Positions 22,182 to 29,620 of a stretch of DNA of 64,000 bases are shown in pieces. Each line of letters opens with the position of its first letter. Position 1 is the stretch's first letter. A program made the position numbers and the translations under genes. The DNA comes from Comamonadaceae bacterium (GTDB lineage: Bacteria > Pseudomonadota > Gammaproteobacteria > Burkholderiales > Burkholderiaceae_C). Under the pieces are notes generated by a model. That model did not search any database, was not told where the DNA came from, and saw nothing but the letters and a program-made list of their open reading frames with translations. The stretch is from the NCBI GenBank assembly GCA_003599455.1, contig QZKF01000057.1, positions 32,710 to 96,709 of the forward strand. Reading direction: 5' to 3'.

Positions 22182-23570
22182 ATGCCGACCCCGTTCGACC
22201 CCTGGCACACCGGTGCGGTCGCCTCTGAGGTGGCCATGGCCTCGTGCGCCACGCCCGGGTGGCTGGAAGCGCAGCGCGCGCGGCGGCTCGCTGCCTTGTT
22301 CGAAGCGGCGGCCCGGGGTTCGCCGCGCTACCGCCGCGTGTTCGCCGGGCGCGATCCGGCCCGCATGCGCCTGGAGGAACTGCCCGTCGCGCGCAAGGCG
22401 GAGCTGATGCGCCATTTTTCCGACTGGGTCACGGACCCGGCGCTGGCCCTGGGCGAGCTGCGCCGTTTCATCGCCGACCCCGGCAACATCGCCCGGGCCC
22501 ATCTGGGCCGCTACACCGTCTGGGAGAGCTCGGGCAGCAGCGGCGAGCCTGCCGTCTTCGTGCAGGAAGCGCGGGCCATGGGCGTCTACGACGCGCTGGA
22601 GGCCCTGCGCCGCCCCGTGCTGCGCCCGCTGCAACGCTGGCTGGACCCGTGGGGGCTGAGCGAGCGCATGGCCTTTGTCGGTGCCACCGGCGGGCACTTC
22701 GCGAGCACCGTGTCGGTCGAGCGCCTGCGCCAGTTGCAACCCGGCCTCTCGCAGCGCCTGCGCGGCCTGTCGTTCCTGCAGCCCATGGAAGCGCTGTGCG
22801 CCGAGCTGGAGGCGTTCCAGCCGACGGTGCTGGCCACCTATCCCAGCGCCGCCGTGCTGCTGGCGGCGCAACACCGCGCGGGCCGCTTGCGCGTGGACCT
22901 GCGCGAGATCTGGACGGGGGGTGAAACCCTGTCGCCGGCGCAGCGCACCTTCGTGCGCGACAGCTTCGCCTGCCCGGTGAGTCAGAGCTATGGCGCCTCG
23001 GAGTTCCTGTCGCTGGCGTTCGAATGCCGCCATGGCGCGCTGCACCTCAACAGCGACTGGGCGATCCTGGAGCCGGTCGACGCGCAGGGCCGCGCCGTGC
23101 CGGATGGCCAGTCTGGTTGCACGACCTTGCTGACCAACCTGGCCAACCACGTCCAGCCGCTGATCCGCTACGACCTGGGGGACCGGGTGACGTTTCTGCC
23201 GACACCCTGCGCCTGCGGCTCGCACCTCCCGGTCATCACCGTGTCCGGGCGCGACGACGACACGCTGCGGCTGGCGGGTGACCGGGGACGCGCGTGCGTG
23301 CAGGTGGTGCCGCTCGCGGTGAGCACCGTGCTGGAAGACGCCGGCCTGTTCGACTTCCAGCTGGTGCAGGAAGGCCCGCGCGAGCTGCTGCTCACGACCG
23401 GCCTGCACGGCCGGCGGGCGCAACCCGCCCTCGATGGCGCCCGCGAAAAGCTGCAGGCCTTCCTGTGGGAGCAGGGCGCCCGGGGCGTGCACATCCGGTG
23501 CCGCAGCGGGGCGGTCGCGCGGCGTGGCCGCAGCGGCAAGATCCAGCGGGTGATGACCGCTGCACACTGA
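22182..23570 (+). CDS. Phenylacetate-CoA ligase/CapK-type adenylate-forming protein
   Basis: A 462-residue member of the PaaK-like adenylate-forming family. The phosphate-binding loop reads ESSGSSGEPAVF; later motifs include TWGGETL-like IWTGGETLSPAQR, SQSYGASEFLSLAFEC and the ATP/ribose contact YDLGDRV. The real acyl substrate is unknown and it may not make CoA esters. It begins 20 bp after the stress gene stop and is likely co-transcribed with it. The start at 22182 (MPTPFDPWH) avoids overlap with the stress gene. Related proteins in this family are often annotated as F390 synthetase-like. Confidence 0.75.
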   Translation: MPTPFDPWHTGAVASEVAMASCATPGWLEAQRARRLAALFEAAARGSPRYRRVFAGRDPARMRLEELPVARKAELMRHFSDWVTDPALALGELRRFIADPGNIARAHLGRYTVWESSGSSGEPAVFVQEARAMGVYDALEALRRPVLRPLQRWLDPWGLSERMAFVGATGGHFASTVSVERLRQLQPGLSQRLRGLSFLQPMEALCAELEAFQPTVLATYPSAAVLLAAQHRAGRLRVDLREIWTGGETLSPAQRTFVRDSFACPVSQSYGASEFLSLAFECRHGALHLNSDWAILEPVDAQGRAVPDGQSGCTTLLTNLANHVQPLIRYDLGDRVTFLPTPCACGSHLPVITVSGRDDDTLRLAGDRGRACVQVVPLAVSTVLEDAGLFDFQLVQEGPRELLLTTGLHGRRAQPALDGAREKLQAFLWEQGARGVHIRCRSGAVARRGRSGKIQRVMTAAH

Positions 23571-23715
23571 GGCCAGCGCGGAGCCTGCTCAATGGCGCCA
23601 GGGCTGAACCGTCCCACGATCAGCGCTGCGCTGGCATCCCGGTCGCACACGCCCGCTGGCCTGCCCGTTGGACGAGGGCAAGGTCGAGGCGGACCACCAG
23701 GACGGCCTCCCGCCG

Positions 23716-24147
23716 TCACCGGGCCTGCAGCCGGTTGATGTATTCGAGCAGGGCAAGGATGCGTGCGCGCACGTGGGCTTCCGCGTTGTACGGCGACTCC
23801 ATGAAGTACTCGGCGTCCTTGATGCGGTAGTCGCGGCCCCACACCGGCATCTCGCGCGATCCGTGCACGGGTACCTCGGCGCCATCGATGACGTCGTAGA
23901 GCCGGTTCATCGGCAGCACTCCGCCGTTGTTCCGGGCCAGCAGCGTGAGGTCGGGCGGGCTCCTGGTGAGGAAGGGCACCAGGACGCCGCCGCCCTTGCC
24001 GCTGGTGCCATGGCAGCTGGCGCAGTTGCTCTCGAACTCGCGCTTGCCCTGGTCCAGCCCGGCGGGGCGGCCCTGCGCGAGCGCACCGCCCGCCAGCAGG
24101 GCCAGGCCCAGGCCGAGGATCCGGAAATTCGTGGCGTTCTTCTTCAT
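23716..24147 (-). CDS. Periplasmic c-type cytochrome
   Basis: A 143-residue monohaem cytochrome c. The signal peptide (MKKNATNFRILGLGLALLAGGALAQG) is followed by the haem site CASCH at residues 42-46. A likely axial Met is M100 in SREMPVWG. AGGAG precedes the ATG. It is the third gene of a leftward set: Crp/Fnr regulator, host attachment protein, cytochrome. It may feed electrons to a terminal oxidase under low oxygen; this is inferred from the company it keeps. Confidence 0.88.
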   Translation of the reverse strand: MKKNATNFRILGLGLALLAGGALAQGRPAGLDQGKREFESNCASCHGTSGKGGGVLVPFLTRSPPDLTLLARNNGGVLPMNRLYDVIDGAEVPVHGSREMPVWGRDYRIKDAEYFMESPYNAEAHVRARILALLEYINRLQAR

Positions 24148-24185
24148 CAAAGTCTCCTGTGGGTGGATGGGTGGGGGATCTCGTG

Positions 24186-24635
24186 TCAGCGCGCGGGCAG
24201 GCGCAACTCGCGCAGGCGCGTCTCGATCGCGCCCACGTCCAGGCTGGTCAGGTCGACCTCGTGCACCCCTTGAAGGCGGGCGGTCACGGCCGGGCTCAGG
24301 GCTGCCTTGAGTTCGCCCAGGAAGGGGCTGGAGGCGGTGAGCCACAACGCGGCGTATTCACCCCGGGCCAGGCCGTCCTCCAGCCGCTCGGCCAGCTCGC
24401 GGGCGAAGCGGTGCAGCAGCTTGCTGCGCTGGCTGGTGTGCGGTTCGAAGTGCGCCGCGGCGCTGCTGTTGTCGCTGCTTTCGTGGCCCTGGCGATCCCG
24501 CTCGAGCTCGCTGCCCTTGAGGCGGCCTTCGGGAAAGTCGATGGTGTACAGCGACACCAGGGGGTCGCCCACCGAGGTGCGGCTGAAGAGGCGTGCCATC
24601 GACCCGTTGGCCACGAGGATCCATTGCTTTTTCAT
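24186..24635 (-). CDS. Host attachment protein family (Host_attach)
   Basis: A 149-residue protein of the Host_attach/baeRF family, named for an Agrobacterium attachment gene and related in fold to eukaryotic release factor domains. Typical features are the start KKQWILVANGSMARLFSR, the central SSAAAHFEPHTS, and the ALWLTASSPFLGELKAAL segment. The function in free-living bacteria is not established. Its ATG overlaps the stop of the upstream Crp/Fnr gene (ATGA), so translation is probably coupled. Confidence 0.85.
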   Translation of the reverse strand: MKKQWILVANGSMARLFSRTSVGDPLVSLYTIDFPEGRLKGSELERDRQGHESSDNSSAAAHFEPHTSQRSKLLHRFARELAERLEDGLARGEYAALWLTASSPFLGELKAALSPAVTARLQGVHEVDLTSLDVGAIETRLRELRLPAR

Positions 24636-25516
24636 GGTGCTGTCCTTTCAACGCGGGATGGCCCCATCTTGGGTTCCGGCACAGGCGCCGCATTGAGTTC
24701 GATCAACGCCCACGCAGCGGCCGGGCACCGGGATGACGGTCGGCGTGACGCGGCAGGCCGGCGCGCGCCCTGCGGGCCCGCGTCGTCCAGCGTCTTGCGG
24801 GTGCTGCGCGAATACGCCCTGAGCGCGTCCATGTCGAGGATCTCCACGTCGCGGTCGTTCACATGGATCATCCGGGCCAGGGCGAGCGTGGTGAACGAGC
24901 GGCTCACCGTTTCGTGGGCCACGCCGAGCATGCTGGCGATGTCGCGCCGGCCCATGCGCAGCAGAAAACGCCGCGGCGACTGCCCGTTGGCCGCCATCTG
25001 TCGCGAGTGCTGCAACAGGAAGCGCGCCAGCCGCACTTCGGAGGCCACCGCCGCCATGACGTCCACCAGCTCGTTGGTGCGGGTCAGCGCCAGGCTGCCG
25101 GCGCGCTGCAGCGCGCGCCCGAACGCCGGCACCGCCTGGCTGAACGCCGGCAGTTCGGTCTTGTGGATCACGAAGACCGTGGAGTCTTCGAGCGCCGTGG
25201 CGGCCGTGGGGTGCACATCGACGCACAGCGCGTCGAAGGCCAGCACCTCCCGGCGTCCGGCGAAGGCCAGCACCTGTTCGTAGCCGTCCTCGTCGCTGCG
25301 GAAGATCTTGAAGGTGCCGGTGTGCACGAAGTACAGCGCGTCGGCCGGCGCGCCCAGGTGGATCAGCGATTGACCGGCCGGCACGCGGCGCAGGCCCACC
25401 GCCATCCGGGCCGCGGCCCGCGCGGCGTCCACTCCGTCGAGCCCGTCGTGGCCCAGCAGGCCCAGCAGGTCGGCCAGGGTATGGCGCCCGGCGGGCGTGG
25501 TGTTCGATGTGCTCAA
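24632..25516 (-). CDS. Crp/Fnr-family regulator without Fe-S cysteines (DNR-like)
   Basis: A 294-residue regulator. The effector barrel includes GQSLIHLGAPADALYFVHTGTFKIFRSDEDG. The winged helix has MGRRDIASMLGVAHETVSRSFTTL, whose ETVSR recognition helix is the FNR type that reads TTGAT half sites. Only one cysteine is present in the sensor domain, so the FNR [4Fe-4S] sensor is absent. A haem or NO-sensing DNR-like role is possible. No ATG suits the N-terminus: TTG at 25516 with AGGAG 6 bp upstream is the probable start. About 45 poorly conserved residues extend the C-terminus. It overlaps the next gene by 4 bp. Confidence 0.82.
   Translation of the reverse strand: MSTSNTTPAGRHTLADLLGLLGHDGLDGVDAARAAARMAVGLRRVPAGQSLIHLGAPADALYFVHTGTFKIFRSDEDGYEQVLAFAGRREVLAFDALCVDVHPTAATALEDSTVFVIHKTELPAFSQAVPAFGRALQRAGSLALTRTNELVDVMAAVASEVRLARFLLQHSRQMAANGQSPRRFLLRMGRRDIASMLGVAHETVSRSFTTLALARMIHVNDRDVEILDMDALRAYSRSTRKTLDDAGPQGARRPAASRRPSSRCPAAAWALIELNAAPVPEPKMGPSRVERTAP
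24693..24706 (-). promoter_or_regulatory. FNR-like box near the 3' end of the regulator gene
   Basis: TTGAGTTCGATCAA matches 9 of 10 positions of TTGAT-N4-ATCAA. It lies inside the regulator coding region, 58 bp upstream of the host attachment ATG, and could drive an internal promoter for the last two genes. Confidence 0.4.
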
Positions 25517-25688
25517 GACGGTCTCCTGGCTGGTGGACGGGGCGTGTAGGTGTGTGTGGTGTCGGGTTCCAGCATGCGCCGGCGCGCCTGGGCGCACCAT
25601 CGGAATCCGGCGCAAGCTGCGGTCGGACAGTGGCGCCCTGCGATGCGCCCGATTCCCAGGGTCGGCTCGGAATATTCCTACCCCGTGC

Positions 25689-25716
25689 GTGCGGCTTGAT
25701 CTGCGTCAAGCCGCAC
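25689..25716 (+). promoter_or_regulatory. FNR-like box within a perfect 11-bp inverted repeat
   Basis: GTGCGGCTTGA and TCAAGCCGCAC are perfect inverted arms around TCTGCG. The core TTGATCTGCGTCAA (25696-25709) matches 9 of 10 FNR-box positions. It lies between the divergent Crp/Fnr gene and the histidine kinase gene. A TAAGAT -10 box at 25751-25756 puts the box centre near -60 of the kinase promoter, the class I activator position. Confidence 0.6.
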
Positions 25717-25831
25717 GGTCGGAGGCCTGCGCGCCCGGTGCGAATCTTTCTAAGATGGCCTTGAAGGCCGTCATTGCGGGGCCTTCGTGCGATGTGCGTG
25801 CCCCGCAGCCCCATGCCCCGGAGCCGATCCC

Positions 25832-27376
25832 ATGACTTCAGCGCCCATGCCCCGCAACACCGCGCCCCTGGAGGCCCTGGCGGAGCCCCGGCTGGCCCAC
25901 GCCGCGCTGGAGGCGGTGATCACGGTCGATCACGCGCAGCGCATCGTCATGATCAACCCCGCGGGCCTGGACATGTTCGGGCTCCAGCGCGAGCAGGCTC
26001 TGGGCATGCACCTGGAGCAGCTCATCCCCGTGCGCCTGCGGGCGCCGCACGCGCGCCACGTCCACGGGTTCGGCGCCTCCGGCCAGGTCGAGCGGCCGAT
26101 GGGTGAGCGTGGCCGCGTGCTCGGGTTGCGCGCCAACGGGGAGGAGTTCCCGCTGGAGGCCGCCATCTTCAGGAGCGAGGTGGCCCTGCCCTCGGGCACG
26201 CAGACCTACTACACCGCGCTGCTGCGCGACCTCAGCGAGCTGCGCCGCATGAGTTCCGTCATCGAGCAGCTCAACCAGCGCCTGCGTTCCCTGTTTGAAC
26301 GCGCGCCCGTGGCCATCTGGATCACGGAGCAGGACCGGGTGGTGTTCGCCAACCTCGCCTGCGCCCAGCTGCTCGGGCTGCCCAACCCCGGGCAACTGGT
26401 CGGGCGGTCGATCTTCGAACTGCTCTCACCCGGCTTCCACGAACCCGTGCGCGGCCATCTGCAGACACTGGAGAAGGACGATGCGGTGTCGGTTCTGGTG
26501 GCGGCCATCCAGCATGCCGACGGCACGCTGCGCGAGGTCGAGCTGGTGGTGGCGGTGCTGCCCGACCACGAGCGCAGCTTCGTGCAGATGGTGATCAACG
26601 ACATCACCCAGCGCACACGCGAGAAGAAGGACCTGCTGCGCTCGCGCCGCACCCTGCGCGAGCTGTCGGCCAGCCTGGTGGAGGCGCGCGAGGAAGAACG
26701 CCAGCGCATCGCGCGCGAACTGCACGACGAGCTGGGCCAGCGGCTCACCGCCCTCAAGCTGGAGATGACCGCCTGCCTGCGCGACCACCCCAGCGTGGCG
26801 CTGGCCGAGCGAGCGCAGGGCATGCTGGAGATGCTGGACGACACCGTGGCCTCGGCGCGGCGCATCGCCATGGACCTGCGGCCCCTGATGCTGGACGACC
26901 TGGGCCTGGCCGAGGCCATCGACTGGCTGGTGCAGCAGTTCAAGCGGCGCACCGGCATCGGCGTGAGCGTCCGGCTGGACAAGGCCCTGAGCGGCTTGCC
27001 GCCCAGCCTGGCGACCACGCTGTACCGCATCGTGCAGGAGGCGCTGACCAACATCACGCGCCACGCCCAGGCCAGCGAAGTGGCGATCACGCTGGTCAAC
27101 CGTGGTCAGGAACTGCACCTGACCATCCAGGACAACGGCGTGGGATTCGCCGGCGCCTCCCGGACCCGCAACGCCGGTTCGTTCGGTCTGCTGGGCATCC
27201 GCGAACGCGTGCTGATGCTGGGCGGGCGCCTCTCGGTGGGCAACGCGGAAGGGGGCGGGGCCCGGCTGGTGGTGCGCGTGCCGCTGGTGCGGCCCGTGGC
27301 GCAGGCGCTGGATGAGGACGTCAGGGATGCGGTGGGGCCGCCGTTCGACGACTCCACGCGGGACCACCTCGACTAG
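25832..27376 (+). CDS. PAS-domain sensor histidine kinase (NarX/HisKA_3 type)
   Basis: A soluble, probably cytoplasmic sensor kinase of 514 residues with no membrane helix. Two PAS domains are seen at about residues 18-140 and 150-265. The HisKA_3 dimerisation segment EEERQRIARELHDELGQRLTALKLEM carries the phospho-accepting H298. The ATPase domain follows with NITRHAQASE (N box) and DNGVGF (G box). It is paired with the response regulator 13 bp downstream. The FNR-like palindrome upstream suggests redox control. The PAS domains show no obvious haem or flavin residues, so the signal is unknown. Confidence 0.92.
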   Translation: MTSAPMPRNTAPLEALAEPRLAHAALEAVITVDHAQRIVMINPAGLDMFGLQREQALGMHLEQLIPVRLRAPHARHVHGFGASGQVERPMGERGRVLGLRANGEEFPLEAAIFRSEVALPSGTQTYYTALLRDLSELRRMSSVIEQLNQRLRSLFERAPVAIWITEQDRVVFANLACAQLLGLPNPGQLVGRSIFELLSPGFHEPVRGHLQTLEKDDAVSVLVAAIQHADGTLREVELVVAVLPDHERSFVQMVINDITQRTREKKDLLRSRRTLRELSASLVEAREEERQRIARELHDELGQRLTALKLEMTACLRDHPSVALAERAQGMLEMLDDTVASARRIAMDLRPLMLDDLGLAEAIDWLVQQFKRRTGIGVSVRLDKALSGLPPSLATTLYRIVQEALTNITRHAQASEVAITLVNRGQELHLTIQDNGVGFAGASRTRNAGSFGLLGIRERVLMLGGRLSVGNAEGGGARLVVRVPLVRPVAQALDEDVRDAVGPPFDDSTRDHLD

Positions 27377-27389
27377 GGAAGACAGCAGC

Positions 27390-28094
27390 ATGAGCGACAC
27401 CACGATCTCCCCAGGCACCCCCCGCGAGGCCCTGCTGCGCCTGTTGCTGGTGGACGACCACACCGTGGTGCGCGAGGGGCTCAAGCGCCTGCTCGACCCG
27501 CAGGGCAACCAGTGGTCCATCACCGAGGCCGGCACCGGTTTCCAGGCGCTCGAATACCTGCGGCGCCAGCCGTTCGACCTGGTCATCGCGGACCTGTCCC
27601 TGCCGGGCATGAGCGGGCTCGACCTCATCCACCGCATCAAGGAAGGTTTCCCCGACGTGGCCGTCCTGGTGCTGACCATGCACAGCGAGGAGCAGTACGC
27701 GCTGCGTGCCTTCCAGGCCGGCGCCAGTGGCTATGTCACCAAGGACAGCGCCTGCGACGAGCTGGTGTCGGCGGTGCGCAAGGTGGCCTCGGGTGGCGTG
27801 TTCGTGACCTCGGTGCTGGCCGAGCGCGTGGTGCAGCAGCTCAACGGCCGCCGCCCGGCCTCCGATCTGGGCGCGCTGTCCAACCGCGAGCTGGAGGTCA
27901 TGCAGCGCATCGTGGCCGGTGAACGCATGAGCGACATCGCCCAGGCGCTGCACCTGTCCATCAAGACGGTGAGCACGCACAAGACCCGCATCCTGGAGAA
28001 GCTCCACCTCGACAGCACGGCGTCGCTGATCCGCTTCGGCCTCGAGCACCCGTCCCACAAGCTCGACCTGGGCGCCGGGCCCGACCCGGGCTGA
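27390..28094 (+). CDS. NarL/FixJ-family response regulator
   Basis: A 234-residue two-component regulator. The receiver domain spans about residues 16-135, with acidic residues D22-D23 and the phospho-acceptor D68 in LVIADLSLPG. The C-terminal LuxR-type helix-turn-helix (about residues 165-225) reads LSNRELEVMQRIVAGERMSDIAQALHLSIKTVSTHKTRIL. The ATG at 27390 follows AGGGAA. It is the cognate partner of the upstream PAS kinase. Targets are unknown; nearby stress genes are candidates. Confidence 0.94.
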   Translation: MSDTTISPGTPREALLRLLLVDDHTVVREGLKRLLDPQGNQWSITEAGTGFQALEYLRRQPFDLVIADLSLPGMSGLDLIHRIKEGFPDVAVLVLTMHSEEQYALRAFQAGASGYVTKDSACDELVSAVRKVASGGVFVTSVLAERVVQQLNGRRPASDLGALSNRELEVMQRIVAGERMSDIAQALHLSIKTVSTHKTRILEKLHLDSTASLIRFGLEHPSHKLDLGAGPDPG

Positions 28095-28114
28095 GCCCTG
28101 CGGCCGCGCCCGGT

Positions 28115-28774
28115 TCAGCCGTTGGCGCGCGCCGCGTCCAGCGCCTCGCACACCTCGGCATCGCCGAGCTGGTGAAAGTCGAGGTAGTGCAGACCGATGG
28201 CGTGAAACGGCCGGGGCTCGACCAGGCGGACCACCTCGTCGACCTCGTCGCCCAGCGCCACGATGCTCTGGTGCGGCGCCACCGGCACCGCCACGATGAG
28301 GCGGGCGGGGCGGCGCCGGCGCAGCGCCTGGAGGGCGGCCTTCATGGTGGTGCCGGTCGCGATGCCGTCGTCCACCACGATCACGGTGGCGCCCTCCACC
28401 GGGTGCTGGGGCCTGCCCTTCAGGTAGACGTTGCGGCGGCGCTCGATCTCCCGCAGCGCGGCCGGCAGCATGGACTGGATGTAGGCCTCGTCGACGCCGG
28501 GCAGGTCGGCGGTGTCCTCGTTCACGATCACGTCGGGCGGCGTGCCTTCGACCACCGCCGCCACCGCCAGCTCGGGCTGGGACGGCGCGCCGATCTTGCG
28601 CACCAGCAGCAGGTCCAGCGGCGCGCCCAGGGCCCGGGCGATCTCCGCGGCCACCGGCACGCCGCCGCGCGGCAGCGCCAGCACCAGCAGGGGCGGCTGT
28701 AGCGCCATCGCCCGCAATGCGGCCGCGAGCTCGCGGCCCGCCTGCGTGCGGTCGGAAAAACGGGTGCGGGCCAT
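28115..28774 (-). CDS. Phosphoribosyltransferase domain protein
   Basis: A 219-residue type I phosphoribosyltransferase-fold protein. It starts MARTRFSDRTQAGRELAAAL and has the LALPRGGVPVAAEIA segment and the PRPP loop VIVVDDGIATGTTM. Such proteins often accompany dienelactone-hydrolase-like genes in stress clusters; the base substrate is unknown. The start at 28774 is family-like and follows GGAG. An alternative ATG at 28849 overlaps the upstream stop (ATGA), but the extra 25 codons include rare AGG, CCA and GGA, so I prefer 28774. Confidence 0.85.
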   Translation of the reverse strand: MARTRFSDRTQAGRELAAALRAMALQPPLLVLALPRGGVPVAAEIARALGAPLDLLLVRKIGAPSQPELAVAAVVEGTPPDVIVNEDTADLPGVDEAYIQSMLPAALREIERRRNVYLKGRPQHPVEGATVIVVDDGIATGTTMKAALQALRRRRPARLIVAVPVAPHQSIVALGDEVDEVVRLVEPRPFHAIGLHYLDFHQLGDAEVCEALDAARANG

Positions 28775-28845
28775 GGCCGCTCCAGGGTACGGCAGCGCGC
28801 CGCGCGATGGCCTGCCGTGGCCGGTGTCGCTCCAGAGGTACGTGC

Positions 28846-29499
28846 TCATGCGGGTCTTTCCTGGTTGAGGTGTTGTTCGAACCAGCGCGCGGCAAAGGCC
28901 GCGACGCTGCTGAGCGCCCCGGGTTCCTCGAACAGGTGGCCGGCGCCAGGCACGACCTCGAGCCGCTTGGGCGCGTCGAGCTGGCGCAAGGCCTGGCGGT
29001 TCAGCGCCAGCACCTCGGTGTCGAGCCCGCCCACGATCAGCAGCGTGGGTGCCCGCACCTGCGGGAGGCTGGCCGCGGCGAGGTCGGGGCGGCCGCCGCG
29101 CGAGACCACCGCCGCCACCCGGTCGGGTTGCTGCGCGGCGGCCACCAGCGCGGCCGCCGCGCCCGTGCTGGCGCCGAACAGACCGAACGGAAAGCGCGCC
29201 AGGTCGGGGTGGTGCCGGGCCCAGTGCAGGGCCTCGATCACCCGCTGCGCCAGCAGACCGATGTCGAACACCTTGCGCCGGTCCTGCGCCTCCTCCTCGG
29301 TCAGCAGGTCGAACAGCAGCGTGGCCAGGCGATGGCGCTGCAGCGCGTGTGCCACCTCGCGGTTGCGCGGGCTCTTGCGCCCGCTGCCACTGCCGTGCAC
29401 GAACACCACCAGGCCCAGCGCCTGGGCGGGAATCACCAGGTCCCCCGGGAGGGCCAGGCTGCCGAGTTGCACCGGCTCTGTGACGCGCACGCTGGACAT
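28846..29499 (-). CDS. Alpha/beta hydrolase of the dienelactone hydrolase type
   Basis: A 217-residue cytoplasmic hydrolase. The oxyanion-hole region VVFVHGSGSGRKSPRN is followed by the nucleophile S111 in GLFGASTGAAAAL, the acid D160 in VGGLDTEV and H188 in PGAGHLFEE, so the triad is complete. The natural substrate is unknown. It is the first gene of a leftward unit with the phosphoribosyltransferase. An FNR-like box lies 80 bp upstream in the divergent promoter region shared with the SARP-hydrolase gene. Confidence 0.88.
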   Translation of the reverse strand: MSSVRVTEPVQLGSLALPGDLVIPAQALGLVVFVHGSGSGRKSPRNREVAHALQRHRLATLLFDLLTEEEAQDRRKVFDIGLLAQRVIEALHWARHHPDLARFPFGLFGASTGAAAALVAAAQQPDRVAAVVSRGGRPDLAAASLPQVRAPTLLIVGGLDTEVLALNRQALRQLDAPKRLEVVPGAGHLFEEPGALSSVAAFAARWFEQHLNQERPA

Positions 29500-29578
29500 G
29501 GCTTGCCTTGTTGCGGGAATCCCGCCAACGCGGGGGGGCAGGGACACGCCATGGTGCGCGCCAGGCCGCGCCGGCGCA

Positions 29579-29592
29579 TTGAGCCAGCGCAA
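29579..29592. promoter_or_regulatory. FNR/DNR-like box in a divergent promoter region
   Basis: TTGAGCCAGCGCAA differs from the box before the universal stress gene (21263) at one base. It lies 80 bp before the hydrolase and 29 bp before the SARP-hydrolase gene, so it could act on either. Confidence 0.4.
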
Positions 29593-29608
29593 CGCGGTGG
29601 CTGGCGTC

Positions 29609-29614
29609 TACAAT
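29609..29614 (+). promoter_or_regulatory. Putative -10 box giving a leaderless transcript
   Basis: TACAAT ends 6 bp before the ATG of the SARP-hydrolase gene. The expected transcription start coincides with the A of the ATG. There is no ribosome site in between, only TTTTCC. No clear -35 box is seen. Confidence 0.45.
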
Positions 29615-29620
29615 TTTTCC

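Noticed and set aside
25669..25678. GGAATATTCC palindrome near the Crp/Fnr gene
   Set aside because: A 10-bp palindrome alone is weak evidence, and no second copy was noticed in the region.
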